Assembly (NCBI RefSeq): GCF_900185715.1
Contig: NZ_FYAS01000016.1
Coordinates: 186,001 to 250,000, forward strand
Source of the DNA: Allobosea sp. CS1GBMeth4
GTDB taxonomy: Bacteria > Pseudomonadota > Alphaproteobacteria > Rhizobiales > Beijerinckiaceae
Length of the DNA stretch: 64,000 nt
Reading direction: 5' to 3'
Shown here: one piece after another, positions 1 through 8,951 of the stretch
Layout of the letters: every line of letters begins with the position of its first letter
Numbering within the stretch: position 1 is the stretch's first letter
Translations under genes and position numbers: made by a program
The notes under the pieces: model-generated
What the model was told of the DNA's origin: nothing
The model's input: the letters and a program-made list of their open reading frames with translations, nothing else
Databases searched by the model: none

Positions 1-1
1 C

Positions 2-400
2 CGTGCGCTCTCCTTCAAGCAGGCGAGCCAGGGCACGCTGGTGATCGGCGGCGGCCTGCAAGGCTCGGCCGATCTCGACGCTGAGCGCAGCAGCGTCGAT
101 TTCCGCCGGCTCGCCAGGGGCGCGCGCGCCGCCGGCGATCTCTTCCCCGCAGTGCGCGCGGTGCGGATCGCCCGCTGCTGGACCGGCATCGAGGCGGAAA
201 CCCGCGACCATATCCCGGTGATCGGCCTCTCGCCGAATACGCCCGGCCTCGTTCATGCCTTCGGCTTCTCCGGGCACGGTTTCCAGCTCGTCCCGGTCGT
301 CGGCGCCATCCTCGCCGAGCTGGTCTGCGAAGGCCGGTCGCGCCGCGAGATCGCCGCCTTCGCCCCGGGGCGACTGATGCAGGAAAGGGCGGTGGCATGA
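2..400 (+). CDS. FAD-dependent amino-acid oxidase (DAO family), C-terminal part
   Basis: The reading frame is open from the left edge, so the N-terminal FAD-binding region lies outside the window. The visible 132 codons contain a VIGGGLQG-like strand, a WTGIEAETRDHIPVIG segment and a HAFGFSGHGFQLVP segment. These match the substrate-cap and C-terminal FAD-contacting region of DAO-type oxidases (glycine or D-amino-acid oxidase, sarcosine oxidase beta). Such enzymes oxidatively deaminate amino acids or N-methyl amino acids. The stop overlaps the start of the next gene as ATGA, so it is translationally coupled to two ABC permeases of the dipeptide type. This suggests that the imported compound is the oxidase substrate; the substrate itself cannot be read from the sequence. 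Confidence 0.85.
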   Translation, partial: RALSFKQASQGTLVIGGGLQGSADLDAERSSVDFRRLARGARAAGDLFPAVRAVRIARCWTGIEAETRDHIPVIGLSPNTPGLVHAFGFSGHGFQLVPVVGAILAELVCEGRSRREIAAFAPGRLMQERAVA

Positions 401-1341
401 TCGGCTACCTGGTCAGGCGCATCCTGCTCGCCATCCCCACTCTGTTCGTGATGCTGACCGCGATCTTCGTGCTGGTCCGCCTCGTGCCGGGCGACGCCGC
501 CTCGGTCATCCTCGGAGACCAGGCCAGCGCCGCCTCGCTCGCCGCGCTCCGGGAAAAGCTCGGCCTGGACCAGCCCGTCCACGTCCAATATCTCAGCTTT
601 CTCGGCAAGATCCTCAGCGGCGATTTCGGCGAGTCGCTGTCGAGCGGGCGCAGCGTCCTCCGCGAGGTGCTGCTCGTCCTGCCCTCCACGATCGAGCTCA
701 CCGTCGCCGCCATCGCGATCGGCCTCCTCTTCGGCCTGCCGCTCGGCATCGCCGCGGCGCTCGCCCGCAATGGCTGGGTCGACTATGTCTCGCGCGTCGT
801 CTCGCTGGTCGGCCTGTCCTTCCCGGCCTTCGTCTCCGGCATCCTGATGCTGATCGTCTTCGCCATCCAGCTCGGCTGGTTCCCGGTGCTCGGCAACACC
901 AGCGGCGCCGGCAGCTTCGCCGAGCGCATGCGGGCCCTGGCGCTGCCGGCGCTCAATCTCGGCATCATCATGACCGCCTATGTGATGCGCGTGACCCGCG
1001 CCGCCATGCTCGGCGTGCTGACCGAGGACTATATCCGCACCGCCCGCGCCAAGGGCGTCGGCCCGTCCCGGCTCGTCGTCACCCATGCCCTGCGCAACGG
1101 GCTGATCCCGATCATCACCGTGGTCGGGCTCTATTTCGGCACGCTGATCGGCAATTCCGTGCTGACCGAGATCATCTTCAACCGGCCCGGCCTCGGCAAG
1201 CTGATCATCGGCGCCCTCAACGCCCGCGACTACACGCTGCTGCAGGGGCTGATGATCATCTTCGCCATCTGCGTGATCGTCGTGAACACGCTCACCGACC
1301 TCGCCTATGGCCTCGTCGACCCCAGGGTGAAATACTCATGA
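397..1341 (+). CDS. ABC transporter permease, DppB/GsiC type
   Basis: This 314-residue membrane protein has the layout of dipeptide/oligopeptide permease B. An N-terminal helix (MIGYLVRRILLAIPTLFVML) is followed by a periplasmic stretch with the family signature VRLVPGDAA and then five more helices. The EAA loop is visible near residues 215-230 (RTARAKGVGPSRLVVTHALR), where the permease contacts the ATPase subunit. The start overlaps the stop of the upstream oxidase by four bases and its stop overlaps the next permease by four bases. The substrate-binding protein and ATPases are presumably upstream of the window. The substrate is unknown; peptides, glutathione, opines or amino-acid derivatives are all possible. 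Confidence 0.92.
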   Translation: MIGYLVRRILLAIPTLFVMLTAIFVLVRLVPGDAASVILGDQASAASLAALREKLGLDQPVHVQYLSFLGKILSGDFGESLSSGRSVLREVLLVLPSTIELTVAAIAIGLLFGLPLGIAAALARNGWVDYVSRVVSLVGLSFPAFVSGILMLIVFAIQLGWFPVLGNTSGAGSFAERMRALALPALNLGIIMTAYVMRVTRAAMLGVLTEDYIRTARAKGVGPSRLVVTHALRNGLIPIITVVGLYFGTLIGNSVLTEIIFNRPGLGKLIIGALNARDYTLLQGLMIIFAICVIVVNTLTDLAYGLVDPRVKYS

Positions 1342-2204
1342 GCGCCGCCGACGCCCCCGTCGCGATCCAGCCCGGCGGGCTCTGGCTCGCCTTCACGCAG
1401 AACCGGCTCGCCTGGGTCGGGCTCGTCCTGCTGGCACTGATCGTCTGCGTCGCGCTGTTCGCGCCCTGGCTCGCCCCGCACGACCCGCTCGAGCAGAACA
1501 TCGTCGCGCGGCTGGAGCCGCCATCCGCCGAATTCTGGCTCGGCACCGATTCCTATGGCCGCGACGTGCTCTCGCGCCTGATCTACGGCGCCCGCATCTC
1601 GCTGTTCGTCGGCTTCGTCGCCATCCTGATCGCCATGCTGGTCGGCACCGCGATCGGCGTGCTCGCCGGCTATGTCGGCGGCGTTTTCGACCAGCTCGTC
1701 ATGGGCGTGCTCGACGTGCTGCTCGCCTTCCCCACCCTGCTGCTCGGCCTGATGATCGCCGCCATGCTCGGCGCGAGCCTCGAGAACCTGATCATCGCCA
1801 TCGCCGTGACCGAGGTCGCCCCCTTCGCCCGCGTCGCCCGCGCCCCGACGATCACGCTGCGCCAGCGCGATTTCGTCGAGGCCAGCCGCTCCTATGGCTG
1901 CGGGCCGTTCCGGATCATGACGCGGCACATCCTGCCGAACATGATCTCGGACGTGGTGGTGATGAGCTCGCTCTGGCTGGCTTCGGCGATCCGCACCGAG
2001 GCCTCGCTCAGCTTCATCGGTCTCGGCGTGCCGCCGCCGGCGCCGACCTGGGGCGCGATGATCCGCGAGGGCTTCGAGAACATCCTCGACGCCTGGTGGC
2101 TCGCGGTCTTCCCGAGCCTCGCCATCCTCGTCACGGTGCTGGCGCTCAACCTGCTCGGTGATGCCCTGCGCGACGCCTCCGATCCGCGCTCGCGGTCGCG
2201 CTGA
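1338..2204 (+). CDS. ABC transporter permease, DppC type
   Basis: This is a 288-residue partner of the preceding permease. It shows the N-terminal OppC-type segment (NRLAWVGLVLLALIVCVALFAPWLAPHDP), the motif WLGTDSYGRDVLSRLIYGAR and a classical EAA loop (EASRSYGCGPFRIMTRHILPN). The C-terminal signature ASLSFIGLGVPPPAPTWG is also present. It forms a heterodimeric inner-membrane channel with the 397-1341 product. It starts inside the stop of the upstream gene (ATGA overlap) and ends 9 bases before the convergent HNH gene, so it is the last gene of its operon. Confidence 0.92.
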   Translation: MSAADAPVAIQPGGLWLAFTQNRLAWVGLVLLALIVCVALFAPWLAPHDPLEQNIVARLEPPSAEFWLGTDSYGRDVLSRLIYGARISLFVGFVAILIAMLVGTAIGVLAGYVGGVFDQLVMGVLDVLLAFPTLLLGLMIAAMLGASLENLIIAIAVTEVAPFARVARAPTITLRQRDFVEASRSYGCGPFRIMTRHILPNMISDVVVMSSLWLASAIRTEASLSFIGLGVPPPAPTWGAMIREGFENILDAWWLAVFPSLAILVTVLALNLLGDALRDASDPRSRSR

Positions 2205-2213
2205 CCGCCGGCG

Positions 2214-2786
2214 TCAGGGCTCCAGCTCGGAATCCCAGTAGAGATAGTCGAGCCAGCTGTCGTGCAGGTAGTTCGGCGGGAACAGCTTGCCGTTGCGGTG
2301 CAGGTCGTTGATCGAGGGCGCGAACGGCTTCTGCATCGGGATCATGCCGACCGTCGTCGGCATCTTGTCGCCCTTCATCAGATTGCAGGGCGAGCAGGCC
2401 GCGACGACGTTCTCCCAGGTGGTGAGCCCGCCCTTGGAGCGCGGCACGACATGGTCGAAGGTCAGTTCGTCGCGGGTTCCGCAATACTGGCAGGAGAAGC
2501 GGTCGCGCAGGAAGACGTTGAACCGGGTGAAGGCCGGGGTGCGTGACGGCTTGATATAGGTCTTGAGCGAGACCACCGAGGGCAGCTTCATGTTGAAGCT
2601 CGGGCTGCGCACCACGGTGTCGTATTCGGAGACGATGTTGACCCGGTCCATGAAGACCGCCTTGATCGCGTCCTGCCAGCTCCACAACGAAAGCGGATAA
2701 TAGCTCAACGGCCGGAAATCCGCGTTGAGCACCAGCGCCGGACAACCGTCCGGCGAGGCCATCGGATGCATCACATGCGCCGTCAC
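2214..2786 (-). CDS. HNH endonuclease domain protein
   Basis: The product is about 190 residues long. It carries the HNH core FDHVVPRSKGG followed by ACSPCNLMKGDK, and an upstream CQYC pair. CxxC plus CxxC form the usual structural zinc site of the small HNH family related to McrA. The start was set at the GTG at 2786 because GGAGG lies 10 bases upstream; ATGs at 2771 and 2762 are alternatives. Conserved sequence begins only at PALVLNADFRPLSYYPLSLW. This family is a stand-alone conserved protein in Hyphomicrobiales chromosomes, and no methylase or restriction partner is adjacent. The physiological role is unknown. Confidence 0.85.
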   Translation of the reverse strand: MTAHVMHPMASPDGCPALVLNADFRPLSYYPLSLWSWQDAIKAVFMDRVNIVSEYDTVVRSPSFNMKLPSVVSLKTYIKPSRTPAFTRFNVFLRDRFSCQYCGTRDELTFDHVVPRSKGGLTTWENVVAACSPCNLMKGDKMPTTVGMIPMQKPFAPSINDLHRNGKLFPPNYLHDSWLDYLYWDSELEP

Positions 2787-2993
2787 CCGTATCGCGCCTC
2801 CGCTCGTTGGGCCGCACGAATCCTGTAACGCATCAATGTAAGCGCGAGACGACAGGAATGTGAAGCGGCGATGTTGCGGCGCGAATACGCAGGCGGCGGC
2901 CGTCATTTCCGGGCGGCGCGCGGCGCGGCCCGGGAGCTCTCAGGCAGAAAAGACCGGCGTCCGGAGTGCCCAGCGCGAGGCGGGCGGACGATC

Positions 2994-3875
2994 TCAGCGC
3001 GTCGGGATCGGCTTTTCGCCGCGATAATCGTAGAAGCCGCGCTTGGTCTTGCGGCCGAGCCAGCCGGCCTCGACATACTTCACCAGCAGCGGGCAGGGCC
3101 GGTACTTCGAATCGGCGAGCCCGTCATGGAGCACCTGCATCACCGACAGGCAGGTGTCGAGGCCGATGAAGTCGGCGAGCTGGAGCGGGCCCATCGGGTG
3201 ATTCGCGCCGAGCTTCATCGCCGTGTCGATCGCCTCGACCGAGCCGACGCCTTCATAGAGCGTGTAGACGGCTTCGTTGATCATCGGCAGCAGGATGCGG
3301 TTGACGATGAAGGCCGGGAAATCCTCGGAGACCGACGCCGTCTTGTGCAGCCTGGCGACGAACTCCTTGGCGAGCTCGAAGGTGTGGTCGTCGGTGGCGA
3401 TCCCGCGGATCAGCTCGACGAGCTGCATCAGCGGCACCGGGTTCATGAAATGGATGCCGATGAAGCGCTCGGGCCGGTCGGTCGCCGCGGCGAGCCGCGT
3501 GATCGAGATCGAGGAGGTGTTGGAGGCGAGCAGGGCGTCCGGCCGCAGATAGGGGCAGATCGAGGTGAAGATCTTGCGCTTCACCTCCTCGCTTTCGGTC
3601 GCGGCCTCGATCACCAGGTCGCAGGAGCCCAGATCCTCGAGCTTCGGCGCCGAGACGATGCGCGACATCGCGCTGCGGCGGTCCTCGTCGGCGATGGCGC
3701 CCTTGGCGACCTGCCGGGCCATGTTGCCGTCGATCGTCGCCAGCGCGGCGTTGATGCGCTCCTCGGCGATGTCGTGCAGCTTGACGTCAAAACCGGCGAC
3801 GGAGGCCACATGGGCGATACCGTTGCCCATCTGCCCGGCGCCGATGATGCCGACGGTCTTGATCTGTTGGTCCAT
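2994..3875 (-). CDS. hbd: 3-hydroxybutyryl-CoA dehydrogenase
   Basis: This is a 293-residue soluble enzyme of the 3-hydroxyacyl-CoA dehydrogenase family. The N-terminus carries the Rossmann motif GIIGAGQMGNGIA. The catalytic region follows as IGIHFMNPVPLMQLVE, with the His and the NPVP loop, and the C-terminal dimerisation domain contains HPMGPLQLADFIGLD. It interconverts 3-hydroxybutyryl-CoA and acetoacetyl-CoA with NAD(P). It lies 61 bases downstream of etfA on the same strand, a common alphaproteobacterial order etfB-etfA-hbd. This suggests a role in short-chain acyl-CoA or polyhydroxybutyrate metabolism. Confidence 0.95.
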   Translation of the reverse strand: MDQQIKTVGIIGAGQMGNGIAHVASVAGFDVKLHDIAEERINAALATIDGNMARQVAKGAIADEDRRSAMSRIVSAPKLEDLGSCDLVIEAATESEEVKRKIFTSICPYLRPDALLASNTSSISITRLAAATDRPERFIGIHFMNPVPLMQLVELIRGIATDDHTFELAKEFVARLHKTASVSEDFPAFIVNRILLPMINEAVYTLYEGVGSVEAIDTAMKLGANHPMGPLQLADFIGLDTCLSVMQVLHDGLADSKYRPCPLLVKYVEAGWLGRKTKRGFYDYRGEKPIPTR

Positions 3876-3936
3876 GTGACGCTTCTGTTCCCGCGGGAGC
3901 TGGCGCGGGCGGCCGCGTGGCCGCCCGCAGGGAGGC

Positions 3937-4884
3937 CTACTTTCCAGCTTTCTCGAGCTCTTTCTCGAGTTCCGGCATGATGGTGAAGAGATCGCCGACG
4001 AGGCCGTAATCGGCGACCTGGAAGATCGGCGCCTCCTCGTCCTTGTTGATGGCGACGATGACCTTGGAATCCTTCATGCCGGCGAGATGTTGGATCGCGC
4101 CGGAGATGCCGACCGCGACATAGAGCTCGGGCGCCACCACCTTGCCGGTCTGGCCGACCTGCCAGTCGTTCGGGGCGTAGCCGGCGTCGACCGCGGCGCG
4201 CGAGGCGCCCATCGCGGCGCCGAGACGGTCCGCCACCGGCTCGATCACCTTGGTGAAGTTCTCGGCCGAGGCGAGCGCCCGCCCGCCCGAGACGATGATC
4301 TTGGCCGAGGCCAGCTCCGGCCGGTCGGACTTCGCGACCTCTTCGCCCTTGAAGGAGGAGATGCCCGGATTCGGTGCCGCCGCGACGGCCTCGATCGGGG
4401 CCGAGGCTGCGCCGTCGCCGGCGGCGGCGAAGGAGGCGCCGCGCACGGTGATGACCTTCTTGGCGTCGCTCGACTGCACCGTCTGGATCGCGTTGCCGGC
4501 ATAGATCGGCCGCTCGAAGGTGTCGGCCGAGACGACCCTGGTGACTTCCGAGATCTGCATCACGTCGAGCAGCGCGGCGACGCGCGGCATCACGTTCTTG
4601 CCGGTGGTGGTGCCGGGCGCGACCAGCGCATCATAGCCGGGCGCGAGCGAGACGATCAGCGCCGCCAGCGGCTCGGCGAGGCGATGCTCATAGGCCGCAT
4701 CGTCGGCGAGCAACACCTTCTCGACGCCGTCGAGCTTGGCGGCGGCTTCCGCCACGGCCTTGGCATTGAGGCCGGCGACCAGAACATGGACCGGAGCCCC
4801 GAGCGCCTTCGCTGCCGTCAGCGCCTTGCGGGTGGCCTCGTTGAGGCTCTTGTTGTCGTGCTTGGCGAGCAGAAGGGTCGTCAT
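3937..4884 (-). CDS. etfA: Electron transfer flavoprotein alpha subunit
   Basis: The alpha subunit of ETF is 315 residues here. The C-terminal FAD domain is clear: [14 protein letters not shown], then [22 protein letters not shown], and [24 protein letters not shown] passes electrons from acyl-CoA dehydrogenases to ETF-ubiquinone oxidoreductase. The start is the ATG at 4884 ([15 protein letters not shown]), which overlaps the etfB TGA by one base as TGATG. This gives translational coupling and equal subunit dosage. A GTG one codon upstream also lies in frame but is less likely. Confidence 0.97.
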   Translation of the reverse strand: MTTLLLAKHDNKSLNEATRKALTAAKALGAPVHVLVAGLNAKAVAEAAAKLDGVEKVLLADDAAYEHRLAEPLAALIVSLAPGYDALVAPGTTTGKNVMPRVAALLDVMQISEVTRVVSADTFERPIYAGNAIQTVQSSDAKKVITVRGASFAAAGDGAASAPIEAVAAAPNPGISSFKGEEVAKSDRPELASAKIIVSGGRALASAENFTKVIEPVADRLGAAMGASRAAVDAGYAPNDWQVGQTGKVVAPELYVAVGISGAIQHLAGMKDSKVIVAINKDEEAPIFQVADYGLVGDLFTIMPELEKELEKAGK

Positions 4885-5630
4885 CACAGCACCCCGGCGG
4901 TCTTGAGCTTGGAGACGAGTTCGGCGGCGCTGCCCACCTTGACGCCGGCGGAGCGCCCGGCCGGCTCGGCCGTCTTCAGCACCGTCAGGCGCGGGGCGAT
5001 CTCGACGCCGAGCGTCTCCGGCGAGGTCTCGTCGAGCGGCTTCTTCTTCGCCTTCATGATGTTCGGCAGCGAGGCGTAGCGCGGCTCGTTCAGGCGCAGA
5101 TCGGTGGTCACGATCGCCGGCAGCTTGAGCGAGACGGTCTGCAGGCCGCCGTCGACCTCGCGGGTGACCTCGGCCGAACCCGCGTCGAGCACCACCTTGG
5201 ATGCAAACGTGCCCTGCGGCCAGCCGAGCAGCGCGGCGAGCATCTGGCCGGTCTGGTTGCAGTCGTCGTCGATCGCCTGCTTGCCGAGGATGACGAGTTC
5301 CGGCGTCTCCTGCTCGACGATCTTCTTCAGCAGCTTGGCCACGCCGAGCGGCTCGACGGTGGCGTCGGTCTTCACCAGGATGCCGCGATCGGCGCCCATG
5401 GCGAGGCCGGTGCGGATCGTCTCGGCCGCCTGGGCCGGCCCGACCGAAACCACGATCACTTCCGTCGCCTTGCCCGCTTCCTTCAGCCGCAGCGCCTCTT
5501 CGACGGCGATCTCGTCGAACGGGTTCATCGACATCTTCACATTGGCCAGCTCGACGCCAGACCCGTCGCCCTTCACCCGGATCTTCACGTTGTAGTCGAC
5601 AACCCGCTTTACTGGCACAAGTATCTTCAT
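4884..5630 (-). CDS. etfB: Electron transfer flavoprotein beta subunit
   Basis: This 248-residue protein begins [20 protein letters not shown]. It contains the beta-subunit signature around residues 120-170 ([31 protein letters not shown]) and the AMP-binding region [26 protein letters not shown]. It forms the ETF heterodimer with the product of the overlapping downstream etfA. About 136 bases of non-coding DNA lie upstream, before the rhomboid gene. The promoter is expected there, but no clear motif could be picked out. Confidence 0.97.
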   Translation of the reverse strand: MKILVPVKRVVDYNVKIRVKGDGSGVELANVKMSMNPFDEIAVEEALRLKEAGKATEVIVVSVGPAQAAETIRTGLAMGADRGILVKTDATVEPLGVAKLLKKIVEQETPELVILGKQAIDDDCNQTGQMLAALLGWPQGTFASKVVLDAGSAEVTREVDGGLQTVSLKLPAIVTTDLRLNEPRYASLPNIMKAKKKPLDETSPETLGVEIAPRLTVLKTAEPAGRSAGVKVGSAAELVSKLKTAGVL

Positions 5631-5766
5631 CAGGGCTTCACCGGTTACGGAGAGATGCGGTCGGATGGCGGTCCGCCGGCGACGGCGATGCCCGGCATCG
5701 CGACACTCGGCTGAAATGCGGACGGACCGTAGCGACGGGAATTTGCGCTTGTCAACGCCATGAAAG

Positions 5767-6468
5767 TCACGGCGCCCCGCGCAGGCCGCGGCCGAACAGA
5801 CGCAGTTCGCCCCGGATCAGGAGCGGCGTCAGCGCCGCGCCGGCGCCGAGCCCGCCGAGATGCGCCCACCAGCCGACGGCGTCCTGCTGGTCGAACAGCG
5901 CCGAGAGCAGCTGGAACAGGATCCAGGCGCCGAGCGCGTACATCGCCGGGATGTGCAGCGGGATCGCCTTGAAGGCGAGCCCCCAGACGCGCACGCGCGG
6001 ATAGAGCATGAGGTAGGAGGCGATCACCCCCGAGATCGCCCCGGATGCGCCGATCAGCGGCTGTTCCGACTGCGGATTCATCAGCGCGTGCAGCAGCGCC
6101 CCGGCCATGCCGCAGAGCAGGAAGAAGACGAGGAAGCGCAGATGGCCCATCGCATCCTCGACATTGTCGCCGAAGACCCAGAGGAACAGCATGTTGCCGA
6201 TTAGATGCGCGACGCTGGCATGGAGCAGCATGCCGGTCGTGAGCGTCAGCCAAGGCGGCGCCCGGAGCAACTCGTGCGGCAATTGCGCCTCGCCGAACAG
6301 CACCGCTGGAATCGTGCCGAAACCGGCCATCACCGCGATCTCGCTCCCCTCGCCGGGCCAGTGCGTCAGCATGAGCCGCAGCCCGATGCAGAGCGCGATC
6401 AGCGCATAGGTGACGTAGGCGACCCGGATGAAGCGCATCGGCACGCCGTCGTGCAATGGCACGAACAT
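5767..6468 (-). CDS. Rhomboid family intramembrane serine protease
   Basis: This 233-residue polytopic membrane protein contains all rhomboid hallmarks. They are the [18 protein letters not shown] segment of helix 2, the nucleophile motif GASGAISG with the catalytic Ser, and a late [11 protein letters not shown] helix with the catalytic His. Rhomboids cleave transmembrane segments of other proteins; the substrate here is unknown. It ends about 136 bases upstream of etfB on the same strand and is preceded by the cobalamin adenosyltransferase gene with a 4-base gap, so these two genes are probably cotranscribed. Confidence 0.93.
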   Translation of the reverse strand: MFVPLHDGVPMRFIRVAYVTYALIALCIGLRLMLTHWPGEGSEIAVMAGFGTIPAVLFGEAQLPHELLRAPPWLTLTTGMLLHASVAHLIGNMLFLWVFGDNVEDAMGHLRFLVFFLLCGMAGALLHALMNPQSEQPLIGASGAISGVIASYLMLYPRVRVWGLAFKAIPLHIPAMYALGAWILFQLLSALFDQQDAVGWWAHLGGLGAGAALTPLLIRGELRLFGRGLRGAP

Positions 6469-6472
6469 CGGA

Positions 6473-7054
6473 CTACCGGTTCTGGCCGGGCGTCCAGAGC
6501 ACGTCGCCCCCGGCCCTGGCGTTGAGGTGGCGCGAGGCGACGAAGAGGAAGTCCGACAGCCGGTTGATGAACTTCAGCGCCGGCGCCGCGACGCGCTCGC
6601 CCTCGGTCTGCGACAATTCGACCATCAGCCGCTCGGCCCGGCGGCTCACCGTGCGGGCGAGGTGCAGATGCGCCGCCGCCGGCGTGCCGCCGGGCAGGAC
6701 GAAGGAGCGCAGCGTCCCGAGCGGCCGGTTGAGCCGGTCGATCTCCGCCTCGAGCCGGTCGACCTGCGCCTCGACGATGCGCAGCGGCTCGAAGGCCGGC
6801 TTCTCGCCGGTCTCGGGCGAGGCGAGCTCGGCGCCGAGATCGAAGAGATCGTTCTGGATCCGGCCGAGCATCGCGTCGAGCTCGGCATCCTCGCCGGCGC
6901 AGTGCAGCCGCGCCAGGCCGATGCAGGCATTGGTCTCGTCGACGGTGCCGTAGGCGGAGACGCGCAGATCGAATTTCGGCCGGCGCGCGCCGGTGGCGAG
7001 CGCCGTCGTGCCGTCGTCGCCGGTGCGGGTGTAGATGCGGTTGAGAACGACCAT
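6473..7054 (-). CDS. Cob(I)yrinic acid a,c-diamide adenosyltransferase, PduO type
   Basis: This 193-residue enzyme transfers the adenosyl group of ATP to cob(I)alamin to form coenzyme B12. The PduO/MMAB signature is seen at the N-terminus as RIYTRTGDDGTTALATGARRPK (ATP-binding loop). Later parts are DETNACIGLARL, SRRAERLMVEL and the C-terminal FINRLSDFLFVASRHLN. The ATG at 7054 was chosen because homology starts at MVVLNRIYTRTGDDG; the longer frame only adds a low-complexity leader. Proximity to etf/hbd, and mch elsewhere in the window, fits supply of B12 to acyl-CoA mutases. That link is inference. Confidence 0.95.
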   Translation of the reverse strand: MVVLNRIYTRTGDDGTTALATGARRPKFDLRVSAYGTVDETNACIGLARLHCAGEDAELDAMLGRIQNDLFDLGAELASPETGEKPAFEPLRIVEAQVDRLEAEIDRLNRPLGTLRSFVLPGGTPAAAHLHLARTVSRRAERLMVELSQTEGERVAAPALKFINRLSDFLFVASRHLNARAGGDVLWTPGQNR

Positions 7055-7097
7055 GGCTGAGTTATAGCGCGGCGGGGCGCCGGCGGAAGGGGCAAGC

Positions 7098-7568
7098 TCA
7101 CGCATTCGCCAGCGGCAGGAGGCCCGGCTCCTTCAGCGTCTCCAGCGCGATCTCCGAGCGCACGCGCGCGACGCTCTCATGCGGCAGCAGCACCTCGTTG
7201 ACCAGCCGCGCCAGCTCCTTCAGGTCGCCGACCGCGACTTTGAGCATGTAGTCGGCCTCGCCGGTCAGCGCATGCGCCTCCAGCACGGAGGGCGTCAGCT
7301 TGACCAGGTCGCGGAAGCGCCGGGCATTGTCGCGCGAGTGGGTGTTGAGCGCGACATGGATGAAGACGGTGACGGAGAGGCCGATCGCCTCCGGGTCGAT
7401 CAGCGCGCGATAGCCGCGGACGATGCCGGCGCTCTCCAGCGCCTGCCGCCGCCGCGAGACCTGGCTGGCCGAGAGGCCGACCCGCTCGGCGAGCGCGCCA
7501 TTGGTGAGCGAGGCGTCTTCCTGCAGGGCTGCGAGCAGGCGCCGGTCGAAAGCGTCGATCTGCGACAT
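7098..7568 (-). CDS. Lrp/AsnC family transcriptional regulator
   Basis: This regulator is 156 residues from the ATG at 7568 (MSQIDAFDRRLLAALQEDASL). The helix-turn-helix is LAERVGLSASQVSRRRQALESAGIVRGYRALIDPEAIG, and the C-terminal RAM ligand-binding domain contains TGEADYMLKVAVGDLKELARLVNEVLLPHESVARVRS. It is divergent from hppD with about 126 bases between the start codons, which hold a perfect 12-bp palindrome. A regulator in this position commonly controls the adjacent hydroxyphenylpyruvate dioxygenase gene in response to an aromatic amino acid. The effector here is an inference. Confidence 0.92.
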   Translation of the reverse strand: MSQIDAFDRRLLAALQEDASLTNGALAERVGLSASQVSRRRQALESAGIVRGYRALIDPEAIGLSVTVFIHVALNTHSRDNARRFRDLVKLTPSVLEAHALTGEADYMLKVAVGDLKELARLVNEVLLPHESVARVRSEIALETLKEPGLLPLANA

Positions 7569-7587
7569 CCGTGAGATCCTTCGCCCA

Positions 7588-7599
7588 ATCATGCATGAT
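7588..7599. promoter_or_regulatory. Palindromic candidate operator between the lrp-like gene and hppD
   Basis: ATCATGCATGAT is a perfect 12-bp palindrome. It lies about 20 bases upstream of the Lrp-type regulator start and about 95 bases upstream of hppD. Lrp/AsnC dimers bind short inverted repeats of about this size. No experimental consensus was compared, so it is a positional prediction. Confidence 0.45.
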
Positions 7600-7694
7600 C
7601 GATGCAAAGGAAGCCCGAGGGCGCAGGATTTTGCAAACTTTTCGCCATCCCGCTGCGCGAGCATTGGTTCAATCACAGATCGAGGAGACGCAGC

Positions 7695-8828
7695 ATGGGA
7701 CCGTTCCCGCACGATTCAGCCCCGCCGGCCATCTCCGATGCCAATCCGATGGGCACGGACGGCTTCGAGTTCGTCGAGTTCGCCCATCCCGAACCCGAAA
7801 AGCTCGGCGCGCTGTTCGAGACCATGGGCTTCACCAAGGTCGCCAGGCACCGCTCGAAGAAGGTGACGCTCTACCGCCAGGGCGACGTCAATTTCATCGT
7901 CAACGCCGAGCCGGAATCGTTCGCCCAGGGCTTCGCCGCCGAGCACGGCCCCTGCGCCTGCGCCATGGCCTTCCGCGTCGTCGACGCCAGGCACGCCTTC
8001 GACCGTGCGGTCTCGCTCGGCGCCGAGCCCTATGAGACGAAGGTCGGCCCAGGCGAACTGCAGATCCCGGCGGTGAGGGGCATCGGCGGCTCGCTGCTCT
8101 ATTTCGTCGACCGCTATGGCGAGAAGGGCTCGATCTACGATGTCGATTTCGAATGGCTCGGCGAGACCGATCCGCATCCGGAGCAGGCCGGGATGTATTA
8201 TCTCGACCACCTCACCCACAACGTCCATCGCGGCCGCATGGACCATTGGGCCGACTGGTATGGCGAGCTCTTCAACTTCCGCGAGATCCGCTTCTTCAAC
8301 ATCGAGGGCAAGCTGACCGGCCTGATCTCGCGGGCGCTGACCTCGCCCTGCGGCAAGATCCGCATCCCGATCAACGAATCCCTCGACGACAAGAGCCAGA
8401 TTGAGGAGTACCTGCGCGAATACAAGGGCGAGGGCATCCAGCATGTCGCGCTCGGCTCGCGCGACATCTATGCCAGCGTCGAGCAGCTCCGCCGGAACGG
8501 CCTGCCCTTCATGCCGTCGCCGCCCGACACCTATTACGAGAAGGTCGACGGCCGCGTGCCGAACCATGGCGAGCCGGTCGCCCGGCTCAAGGCCAACGGC
8601 ATCCTGATCGATGGCGAGGGCGCGGTCGCGCTCGGCGAGAAGGCCGGCCGGATGAGCAAGGTGCTCCTCCAGATCTTCTCCGCCACCGTGGTCGGCCCGA
8701 TCTTCTTCGAATTCATCCAGCGCAAGGGCGATGACGGATTCGGCGAGGGCAATTTCCGCGCCTTGTTCGAGTCGATCGAGGAAGACCAGATCCGCCGCGG
8801 CGTGCTGAAGCCGCAGGCGGCGGAGTGA
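7695..8828 (+). CDS. hppD: 4-hydroxyphenylpyruvate dioxygenase
   Basis: This 377-residue non-haem iron dioxygenase converts 4-hydroxyphenylpyruvate to homogentisate in tyrosine catabolism. Two vicinal-oxygen-chelate domains are visible. The C-terminal catalytic one holds the iron ligands in DHLTHNV and EGIQHVALGSRDIY, and Glu in FFEFIQRKGDDGFGEGNFRALFESIE. The start is the ATG at 7695, preceded by GGAG at a good distance (GATCGAGGAGACGCAGC). An upstream in-frame ATG at 7602 lies in the shared regulatory region and is unlikely. The divergent Lrp-type gene is the probable regulator. The rest of the homogentisate pathway is not in the window. Confidence 0.96.
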   Translation: MGPFPHDSAPPAISDANPMGTDGFEFVEFAHPEPEKLGALFETMGFTKVARHRSKKVTLYRQGDVNFIVNAEPESFAQGFAAEHGPCACAMAFRVVDARHAFDRAVSLGAEPYETKVGPGELQIPAVRGIGGSLLYFVDRYGEKGSIYDVDFEWLGETDPHPEQAGMYYLDHLTHNVHRGRMDHWADWYGELFNFREIRFFNIEGKLTGLISRALTSPCGKIRIPINESLDDKSQIEEYLREYKGEGIQHVALGSRDIYASVEQLRRNGLPFMPSPPDTYYEKVDGRVPNHGEPVARLKANGILIDGEGAVALGEKAGRMSKVLLQIFSATVVGPIFFEFIQRKGDDGFGEGNFRALFESIEEDQIRRGVLKPQAAE

Positions 8829-8838
8829 GTTCGGCGTC

Positions 8839-8940
8839 ATTCTCGGGCGAAGCGAAGCGCAGACCCGAGAATCTCAGGACGAGAAGGCGCTGGCCTGCAC
8901 CCTCTCCGGCAAGAGATGCTCGGGTCTTCGCCCGAGCATC
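8839..8940. repeat. Two-hairpin dispersed palindromic element, copy A
   Basis: Two stem-loops lie between the convergent hppD and lysR genes. ATTCTCGGG (8839-8847) pairs with CCCGAGAAT (8864-8872). GATGCTCGGG (8915-8924) pairs perfectly with CCCGAGCATC (8931-8940) around a 6-base loop. The same motif family recurs at about 29.18, 29.79, 50.78 and 57.73 kb. In this convergent position it may also act as a transcription barrier for both genes. Confidence 0.8.
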
Positions 8941-8951
8941 ACGCGCTTCAG

